Assembly (NCBI GenBank): GCA_038330415.1
Contig: JBBQNZ010000154.1
Coordinates: 1 to 9,591 of the forward strand
Origin: Fodinibacter sp038330415
GTDB taxonomy: Bacteria > Actinomycetota > Actinomycetes > Actinomycetales > Dermatophilaceae
Reading direction: 5' to 3'
DNA: 9,591 bases
A program made the position numbers and the translations under genes. The notes below the pieces were generated by a model. That model was not told where the DNA came from. It saw nothing but the letters and a program-made list of their open reading frames with translations, and did no database searches. This document shows, piece by piece, positions 1-4,838 of the stretch. Each line of letters begins with the position of its first letter. The first letter of the stretch is position 1.

Positions 1-414
1 GTCGAGGAAGGCGGTGATGTCGATGTTGACGATGTCGCCGTCCTCGAGGCGCCGGCTGTCGGGGATGCCGTGGCACACGACCTCGTTCACCGAGGTGCAC
101 AGCGACTTCGGGAAGCCCTTGTAGCCCAGCGTGGAGGGGTACGCGCCGTGGTCGAGGAGGTACTCGTGGCCGACCCGGTCGATCTCGTCGGACGTGACCC
201 CGGGGGCGATGACGGCTGCGGCGGCGGCCATCGCGTTCGCCGCGACCCGGCCCGCGACCCGCATCTTCTCGATCGTCTCGGCGTCCTTGACCTCGGGCCC
301 GGTGAACGGTGACGGCGACGGCCGGTCGACGTACTCGGGCCGCGGGATGTTCGCCGGGACAGGGCGGCGCGGCGAGAGCGCACCAGGGGCGACGGTTGCG
401 TACGTCAACGGCAT
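1..414 (-). CDS. map: Methionine aminopeptidase type 1 (partial, N-terminal 138 residues)
   Basis: Removes the initiator methionine from nascent cytosolic proteins using a dinuclear metal centre. The gene reads leftward off the window edge, so the C-terminal half is missing. The pita-bread fold begins near residue 42. VCHGIPD contains His115 (equivalent to E. coli His79) and NIDIT contains Asp132 (first metal-ligand Asp, E. coli Asp97); the second Asp and later His/Glu ligands lie beyond the edge. GYKGFPKS and DGDIVNID are family signatures. About 40 residues precede the core and include LSPRRPVP, like the proline-rich N-terminus of the type 1c enzyme MapB of Mycobacterium tuberculosis. The ATG at 414 fits that family start. 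No Shine-Dalgarno precedes it; TAGACT ends 7 bases upstream, suggesting leaderless translation. It is divergent from the small gene at 459. Confidence 0.95.
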   Translation of the reverse strand, partial: MPLTYATVAPGALSPRRPVPANIPRPEYVDRPSPSPFTGPEVKDAETIEKMRVAGRVAANAMAAAAAVIAPGVTSDEIDRVGHEYLLDHGAYPSTLGYKGFPKSLCTSVNEVVCHGIPDSRRLEDGDIVNIDITAFLD

Positions 415-421
415 ACGGTGG

Positions 422-427
422 AGTCTA
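422..427 (-). promoter_or_regulatory. Putative -10 element for leaderless map transcript
   Basis: On the minus strand TAGACT (TANNNT type) ends 7 bases before the map ATG, so a start of transcription would fall on or next to the A of the start codon. No purine-rich ribosome site is present between them. I see no convincing -35 element. It is a short motif, so chance is possible. Confidence 0.4.
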
Positions 428-445
428 GGCAGATCCCAGCCGACC

Positions 446-453
446 GAGGAGGA
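446..453 (+). promoter_or_regulatory. Strong ribosome binding site of the small divergent gene
   Basis: GAGGAGGA ends 5 bases before the ATG at 459. This is a near-perfect Shine-Dalgarno and fixes the start of the 68-residue protein. The transcript start must lie upstream, overlapping the map 5' end; TACGGT at 414-419 is a possible but weak -10 element. Confidence 0.7.
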
Positions 454-458
454 CACCG

Positions 459-665
459 ATGCCCTACTGGTTCAACGTCGACACCGGACAGGTCGAGACC
501 GACGACGACCGCAGCCGGGACGCCAACGTCATGGGTCCCTACGACTCGCACGACGCGGCGGCGAACGCGCTGCAGACGGCGAAGGCCAACACCGAGCGCT
601 GGGAACGCGAGGACAAGGAGTGGGGCAGTGGGTCAGCCTGGGACGAGGAGTCCCAGGAGGATTGA
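459..665 (+). CDS. Small acidic SPOR-like hypothetical protein (68 aa)
   Basis: A short, complete frame with a strong ribosome site. The protein has two visible parts: an N-terminal WFNVDTGQVE strand motif, and MGPYDSHDAAANALQTAK, which resembles the second half of a SPOR-type fold (G-P-[YF]-x3-[DE]-A-x2-A). The tail is rich in Glu, Asp and Trp. It has no signal peptide or membrane segment, so it is probably cytosolic. Proteins of this size and pattern are widespread in actinobacteria and are often annotated as SPOR domain-containing or hypothetical; their function is unknown to me. It is divergent from map and converges on the methyltransferase gene with only one base between the stop codons, so the two transcripts probably share or overlap their 3' ends. 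The family is recognised from memory, not from a search. Confidence 0.8.
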   Translation: MPYWFNVDTGQVETDDDRSRDANVMGPYDSHDAAANALQTAKANTERWEREDKEWGSGSAWDEESQED

Positions 666-666
666 C

Positions 667-1308
667 TCAGCCGCCCAGGTTGCGGTGCACCGAGACGGCG
701 TACGGGCCTCCCTGCACGAACGGCTTCTTGTCCCACGTCGCGTAGCGCGCGATGAACGACAGGCCGGCCGCCTCGGCGAGCCGGTCGTAGCTGCGCAGGT
801 CCACCATCGCGGCTTTCTCGGGGAGCGAGTCGCCCAGCCCGAAACCGGAGACGAGGTAGCCACCCGGGGACAGGTGCGCGGAGAGCCGGTCGAGCACCCG
901 GTGGAGGGTGCCGTCGGCGAGGTAGGGCACGACGTTGCCCGCCATGACGATGCAGGCGAACTCCTGCTCGGTGCGCAGGTCGAGCGTGGACAGGTCGGCG
1001 ACGAAGAAGCGGGTCTGGGTGTCCTCGCGGGCCAGGGCGATGAGGTGCTCGTCGGCGTCGACGCCGATCGCGGTGTGCCCCAGCCGGGTCAGCTTGCTCG
1101 CGACGCGCCCGAAACCGCACCCCGCGTCGAGCACCCGCGACGGCGGGGGCACCAGCGTGGTGATGAAGCGCGCCTCGCCGTGTACGTCCTCACCCGAGGC
1201 CTCGAGGTCGAGGAAGCGCCGGCGGTACCGGTGCGCCGCCTCCGGGCCGCTCTGCAGGGCCGACCAGCGGGTCGACGACGGTGCGTTGGGGGTGTCCATG
1301 GGCCACAT
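667..1308 (-). CDS. Class I SAM-dependent methyltransferase
   Basis: A 213-residue Rossmann-fold methyltransferase of unknown substrate. Motif I is VLDAGCGFGR (residues 59-68), which binds S-adenosylmethionine; the acidic residue ending strand 2 is Asp84 in GVDAD; a motif II-like DLSTLDL and IVMAGNVVPYL follow; LSPGGYLVSGFGL is the strand-5 region. This pattern fits the Methyltransf_25/11 type that acts on small molecules. I chose the ATG at 1308 (MWPMDTP); an ATG at 1299 is equally possible on family grounds. AGGAG lies 13 bases before 1308, rather far. It follows panB on the same strand with a 31-bp gap, so it is probably co-transcribed with it. PanB uses methylenetetrahydrofolate and not SAM, so there is no obvious biochemical link. 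Confidence 0.85.
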   Translation of the reverse strand: MWPMDTPNAPSSTRWSALQSGPEAAHRYRRRFLDLEASGEDVHGEARFITTLVPPPSRVLDAGCGFGRVASKLTRLGHTAIGVDADEHLIALAREDTQTRFFVADLSTLDLRTEQEFACIVMAGNVVPYLADGTLHRVLDRLSAHLSPGGYLVSGFGLGDSLPEKAAMVDLRSYDRLAEAAGLSFIARYATWDKKPFVQGGPYAVSVHRNLGG

Positions 1309-1339
1309 GTTGGTTCGACGTCTCCTGACGGTCGCGAGG

Positions 1340-2206
1340 TCAGGCCTCGAACGAGTGCTCGGCGGCCGGGAACGCGCCCGAGGCGACCTCGGCGGCATAC
1401 GCGCTCGCGGCATCCTTGAGGTCGGTGCGCAGGTCGGCGTACTTCTTGACGAACCGCGGTGCACGCCCACCGCGCAGCCCCGCCATGTCCTGCCAGACGA
1501 GCACCTGCGCGTCGCAGTGCGGCCCGGCTCCGATGCCGATCGTCGGGATGCGCAGCGCCGCGGTGACCTGCGCTGCCACCGGCGCGGGCACCATCTCCAT
1601 GACGATGGCGAAGCACCCGGCGCTCTCGAGGGCCAGGGCGTCGGCCAACAGCTTCTCGGCGCCGGCGCCGCGCCCCTGCACCTTGTAACCGCCGAGCACG
1701 TGCTCGCTCTGCGGCGTGAAGCCGATGTGGCCCATCACGGGGATGCCGGCGCGCACGAGGAGCTCGACCTCCGGCACCATCGGGGCCCCGCCCTCGAGCT
1801 TGACGGCGTGCGCCAGGCCTTCCTTCATGAACCGTGTCGCCGTGGCGAGCGCCTGCTGCGGGCTGGCCTGGTAGGAGCCGAACGGCAGGTCGGCGACGAC
1901 CATGGCGCGCTTGGCCGAGCTGGTCACGGCCCGGCACAGCGGCACCAGGTGGTCGACCGTCACCGGCACCGTGGTCTCGAAGCCGTAGACGTTGTTGCCG
2001 GCGCTGTCGCCGACGAGGAGCACCGGGATGCCGGCCTCGTCGAAGATCTCGGCGGTGTACATGTCGTAGGCGGTGAGCATCGCCCAGCGTTCCCCGCGCT
2101 CCTTCATCGCCATCAGGTGCGGCACCCGCACCCGGCGCTGCGGGGCCGCCTGGGCGCCGGTGCCGTAGGGGGGCGTGCTCTCGGATGCGACCGGCTGTGA
2201 GCTCAT
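1340..2206 (-). CDS. panB: 3-methyl-2-oxobutanoate hydroxymethyltransferase (ketopantoate hydroxymethyltransferase)
   Basis: Transfers a hydroxymethyl group from 5,10-methylenetetrahydrofolate to 2-oxoisovalerate to give ketopantoate, the first committed step of pantothenate and CoA synthesis in the cytosol. It is a complete 288-residue TIM-barrel protein. Mg2+ ligands are visible: Asp67 in VGDSAGN, Asp106 in VADLPFGSY and Glu138 in KLEGG; the catalytic base is Glu204 in VMEMVP. LTAYD, MGHIGFTPQ and IGIGAG are further family signatures. About 25 residues precede the usual core start (RVPHL), as is common in actinobacteria. The ATG at 2206 has no Shine-Dalgarno but is preceded by TACGAT, suggesting a leaderless transcript. 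The methyltransferase gene follows 31 bp downstream. No panC or panD is in the window. Confidence 0.97.
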   Translation of the reverse strand: MSSQPVASESTPPYGTGAQAAPQRRVRVPHLMAMKERGERWAMLTAYDMYTAEIFDEAGIPVLLVGDSAGNNVYGFETTVPVTVDHLVPLCRAVTSSAKRAMVVADLPFGSYQASPQQALATATRFMKEGLAHAVKLEGGAPMVPEVELLVRAGIPVMGHIGFTPQSEHVLGGYKVQGRGAGAEKLLADALALESAGCFAIVMEMVPAPVAAQVTAALRIPTIGIGAGPHCDAQVLVWQDMAGLRGGRAPRFVKKYADLRTDLKDAASAYAAEVASGAFPAAEHSFEA

Positions 2207-2212
2207 GACCGG

Positions 2213-2242
2213 ATCGTAGTCGGGCCGCCCGAGGGGCCGTCA
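2213..2242 (-). promoter_or_regulatory. Putative leaderless panB promoter
   Basis: On the minus strand TGACGG (2237-2242) and TACGAT (2213-2218) are separated by 18 bases. TACGAT ends 6 bases before the panB ATG, so transcription would start at or near the A of the start codon. The region between has no ribosome site. Both hexamers deviate from consensus, so this is a reasoned prediction. Confidence 0.5.
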
Positions 2243-2272
2243 GTCTTACCGGATGGATGCCCATTCTTGACC

Positions 2273-2322
2273 GAACCTTTGCGGTTCCAGTGCCTACACA
2301 CGCAGATTCACCTGCTTAGGTG
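2273..2322. promoter_or_regulatory. Two short inverted repeats upstream of the M6 protease gene
   Basis: GAACC-TTTGC-GGTTC (2273-2287) and CACCT-GCTT-AGGTG (2309-2322) are perfect 5-bp inverted repeats 21 bp apart in the 165-bp region between panB and the protease. TTGACC at 2267-2272 looks like a -35 element directly before the first repeat; TACACA at 2295-2300 is a poor, over-spaced -10. They could be operators. The arms are short, so chance is a real alternative. Confidence 0.3.
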
Positions 2323-2362
2323 TGCCGGGGGCATGCCGACCGGCCGCCTCCATCCATCATCT

Positions 2363-2368
2363 GGAGGA
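2363..2368 (+). promoter_or_regulatory. Ribosome binding site deciding the protease start
   Basis: GGAGGA lies 3 bases before the GTG at 2372. The spacing is slightly short, but this GTG is immediately followed by a clear signal peptide, while the upstream in-frame starts (TTG 2267, ATG 2333) would put a non-signal-like stretch ahead of it. Confidence 0.65.
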
Positions 2369-2371
2369 TCA

Positions 2372-4702
2372 GTGAACACACGTCACGCGCGGGCTCTCGC
2401 GGGCCTCGCGGCCGCGTCGCTCGCGGTGGGTATCGCTTCCGTCCCGGCGCAGGCGACCCCTGTGCAGGGCGACAAGGAGCCCGCCTACGCGAACCGGGCG
2501 CACGACCTGCCGAACCCGCTGGGCGACGCCCTGCGCGAGAAGCAGCGGCAGGCCATCGACGCCGTCATCAACGGTGACGCGACCGTCGAGAAGAACAGCA
2601 AGGGCGAGCGGGTCATCAAGCTCAAGGGCAAGAAGAACTCGGCCAAGGGAAAGCGCAGCACCAAGGACAAGTACGTCGCGTGGCCCGTGACGCGCAAGGA
2701 GTCGATCTTCACGGTCCTCACGGACTTCGGTGCCAAGACCGACCCGCGCACCGGCGGCGATTCCGGCCCGGTGCACAACCAGATCGCCAAGCCCGACCGC
2801 AAGTGGGACGGGAGCGCCACCGACGACAACTCGACGTACTGGCTCAAGGACTTCAACCAGGCCCACTACCAGCAGATGATGTTCGGTCAGGGCGAGTCGT
2901 TCAAGGACTTCTACGCCAAGCAGTCCAACGGCCGCTTCGAGGCCAGCGGCGACGTGTCCAACTGGGTCACCGTGCCCTACAACGAGTCCCGCTACGGGCA
3001 CAACCCGGTCGCCGGTGACGGCACGTCCGATGCCGACGGCTACTGGAACTACATCAAGGACACCGCCACCGCGTGGTACGACTCCCAGAAGGCCGCGGGC
3101 AAGACCGACGCCCAGGTGGCCGACTACCTCAAGCAGTTCGACCAGGTCGACCGCTACGACTACGACGGTGACGGCGTCTACAACGAGCCCGACGGTTACA
3201 TCGACCACTTCCAGGCGATCCACGCCGGCGAGGGCGAGGAGGCCGGCGGAGGCGCACAGGGCGAGGACGCCATCTGGTCGCACCGCTGGTACGCCTACTC
3301 CAACGACTCCGGCCGCACCGGCCCGGTGCAGAACAAGCTCGGCGGTGTGCCGCTGGGCAACTCCGGCATCTGGATCGGTGACTACACCACCGAGCCGGAG
3401 AACGGCGGCCTCGGCGTCTTCACGCACGAGTTCGGCCACGACCTCGGTCTGCCCGACCTCTACGACACCGCCGGCGGCGACAACGGAACCGGCTTCTGGA
3501 CCCTGATGTCCGGTGGCTCGTGGCTGAACCACGGCACCGACTCGATCGGCACCACCCCCGGCTACCTGGGCGCGTGGGAGAAGCTGCAGCTCGGCTGGCT
3601 GGACTTCCAGCAGGTCAACTACGGCGCCGACCGAAACGTCAAGATCGGCCCCGCCGACCGGGACAGCGCACTGCTCCCGCAGGCCCTGCTGGTGAACCTT
3701 CCCGACAAGACGGTCAAGACCGACTACAACACCCCGCACTCGGGCTCCTACGAGTGGTGGGGCGGCTCGGCCGACGGCCTGAACAGCACCCTGACCCGCC
3801 CCGTCGACCTCACCGCGGCCACCACCTCCGCGAGCGTCTCCTCGTGGGTCTGGTACAACATCGAGGAGGGCTACGACTTCCTCTATGGCGAGGTCTCGAC
3901 CGACGGCGGCAGCACCTGGGCCGAGGTAGGCACTCCGATCGACGGCACCAGCAGCGGACAGTGGGTCCAGAAGTCGTGGGACCTGTCCGCGTACAAGGGA
4001 CAGAAGGTCGACTTCCGGTTCCGCTACGCGACTGACGGCGGCGTGCACTTCGAGGGCCCGTTCCTCGACGACATCTCGATCACTGTCGACGGCACCGCGG
4101 TGCTGACCGACGACGTCGAGGCCGGCACCAACGGCTGGACCGCCGCGGGCTTCACCCGCTTCGGTGGCTCGACGTCGCGCCAGGCCACGCACTACTACCT
4201 GGCCGAGAACCGGGTCTACAGCGGCTACGACAAGACGCTGCGCACCGGCCCGTACAACTTCGGCTTCGCCAACACCCGGCCGAACTGGGTCGAGCGGTTC
4301 CCGTACCAGAACGGCCTGCTGGTCTGGTACATCGACAACCAGTACGACGACAACAACACCAGCGCCCACCCGGGACACGGCCAGGTGCTCCCGGTCGACG
4401 CCCGCCCGGCGCCGGTCAAGTTCCCGAACGGGGTGCTGCTCGGCAACCGACGTCAGCCGTTCGACGCCACCTTCGGGCAGGAGAAGACCGACAAGGTCAC
4501 CTTCCACCTCAACGGTGTGCCGACGACGGTGAAGTCGCAGAAGGCTATCCCCACCTTCGTCGACCTCGACAAGAAGAAGTACTGGACCGCCGACAACCCC
4601 TGGGCCTCGGTCCAGGTCGCCGGCACCGGCACCTCCATCACCGTCGCGAAGACGACGAACTCGGCGCAGGACATGCTCCTCAAGGTTCGCTTCACGCGAT
4701 GA
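2372..4702 (+). CDS. Secreted M6 family (immune inhibitor A-like) metalloprotease
   Basis: A 776-residue exported zinc peptidase, close to the usual immune inhibitor A length. Residues 1-28 form a signal peptide: basic NTRHAR, a hydrophobic stretch and cleavage probable after AQA28. Residues 29 to about 110 look like a propeptide and include a Lys-rich patch (74-100). The catalytic motif is HEFGHDLGLPD (352-362): zinc ligands His352 and His356, base Glu353, and Asp362 as the probable third ligand. FWTLMSGGSW is the Met-turn. DYDGDGVYNEPDGYID (263-278) resembles a calcium-binding loop. The C-terminal half contains a MAM/lectin-like beta region (WYNIEEGYDFLYGEVSTDGG; GPFLDDISI) typical of the family. 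No sortase signal or C-terminal membrane segment is seen, so it should be released. It has its own upstream region and a terminator, and so is a single-gene unit. Substrates cannot be read from sequence. Confidence 0.93.
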   Translation: MNTRHARALAGLAAASLAVGIASVPAQATPVQGDKEPAYANRAHDLPNPLGDALREKQRQAIDAVINGDATVEKNSKGERVIKLKGKKNSAKGKRSTKDKYVAWPVTRKESIFTVLTDFGAKTDPRTGGDSGPVHNQIAKPDRKWDGSATDDNSTYWLKDFNQAHYQQMMFGQGESFKDFYAKQSNGRFEASGDVSNWVTVPYNESRYGHNPVAGDGTSDADGYWNYIKDTATAWYDSQKAAGKTDAQVADYLKQFDQVDRYDYDGDGVYNEPDGYIDHFQAIHAGEGEEAGGGAQGEDAIWSHRWYAYSNDSGRTGPVQNKLGGVPLGNSGIWIGDYTTEPENGGLGVFTHEFGHDLGLPDLYDTAGGDNGTGFWTLMSGGSWLNHGTDSIGTTPGYLGAWEKLQLGWLDFQQVNYGADRNVKIGPADRDSALLPQALLVNLPDKTVKTDYNTPHSGSYEWWGGSADGLNSTLTRPVDLTAATTSASVSSWVWYNIEEGYDFLYGEVSTDGGSTWAEVGTPIDGTSSGQWVQKSWDLSAYKGQKVDFRFRYATDGGVHFEGPFLDDISITVDGTAVLTDDVEAGTNGWTAAGFTRFGGSTSRQATHYYLAENRVYSGYDKTLRTGPYNFGFANTRPNWVERFPYQNGLLVWYIDNQYDDNNTSAHPGHGQVLPVDARPAPVKFPNGVLLGNRRQPFDATFGQEKTDKVTFHLNGVPTTVKSQKAIPTFVDLDKKKYWTADNPWASVQVAGTGTSITVAKTTNSAQDMLLKVRFTR

Positions 4703-4720
4703 TCATGTGAGCCGATGAGG

Positions 4721-4752
4721 CGGCGGGCCGGGGAGCGATCCCCGGCCCGCCG
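4721..4752 (+). terminator. Strong hairpin terminator after the M6 protease
   Basis: A perfect 14-bp GC-rich stem (CGGCGGGCCGGGGA at 4721-4734 with its complement at 4739-4752) closes on a GCGA loop, a GNRA-type tetraloop. It begins 18 bases after the protease stop. No T-run follows, which is common for actinobacterial terminators. It separates the protease from glnA2. Confidence 0.75.
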
Positions 4753-4784
4753 TCGCGTGCCCCGCCCGGATGCGGTTCCCGACA

Positions 4785-4799
4785 CCCCGCTCCGCGGGG
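4785..4799 (+). other. Small GC hairpin before the glnA2 GlnR box
   Basis: CCCCGC-TCC-GCGGGG is a perfect 6-bp inverted repeat with a 3-base loop, immediately upstream of the GTTAC element. It may be a second terminator hairpin, part of the 5' control region, or chance in GC-rich DNA. Confidence 0.3.
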
Positions 4800-4800
4800 G

Positions 4801-4838
4801 GTTACCCGCAGGAAACACCGGTGCGGCAGGATCGTCAC
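4801..4838 (+). promoter_or_regulatory. Putative GlnR binding site upstream of glnA2
   Basis: GTTAC (4801-4805), six bases, then GAAAC (4812-4816) exactly match the actinobacterial GlnR half box gTnAc-N6-GaAAc. Continuing at the 11-bp period, the 4823 unit is degenerate (GCGGC) and the 4834 unit is GTCAC. GlnR is the global nitrogen regulator of actinobacteria and controls glutamine synthetase genes. The box ends 22 bases before the ATG. If a -10-like CAGGAT at 4827-4832 is used, the box covers the -35 region and would favour repression. The match is seen directly; binding is inferred. Confidence 0.6.

Noticed and set aside
935..2200. A 421-codon plus-strand frame opposite panB and the methyltransferase
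   Set aside because: It covers two confidently identified minus-strand genes and shows only His/Arg/Gly-rich shadow composition.
2316..2326. TTAGGTGTGCC as an iron-regulator (DtxR/IdeR) box
   Set aside because: Only the left half matches; the following bases show none of the required right half CTAACCTAA.
2267..2371. Earlier starts (TTG 2267, ATG 2333) for the protease
   Set aside because: They would place 13 to 35 residues without signal character before the signal peptide; GTG 2372 has a ribosome site and begins right at the basic n-region.
2369..4507. A 712-codon open frame on the minus strand across the M6 protease
   Set aside because: Same cause: Val/Gly/Leu-rich low-information translation opposite a gene with a signal peptide and HExxH motif.
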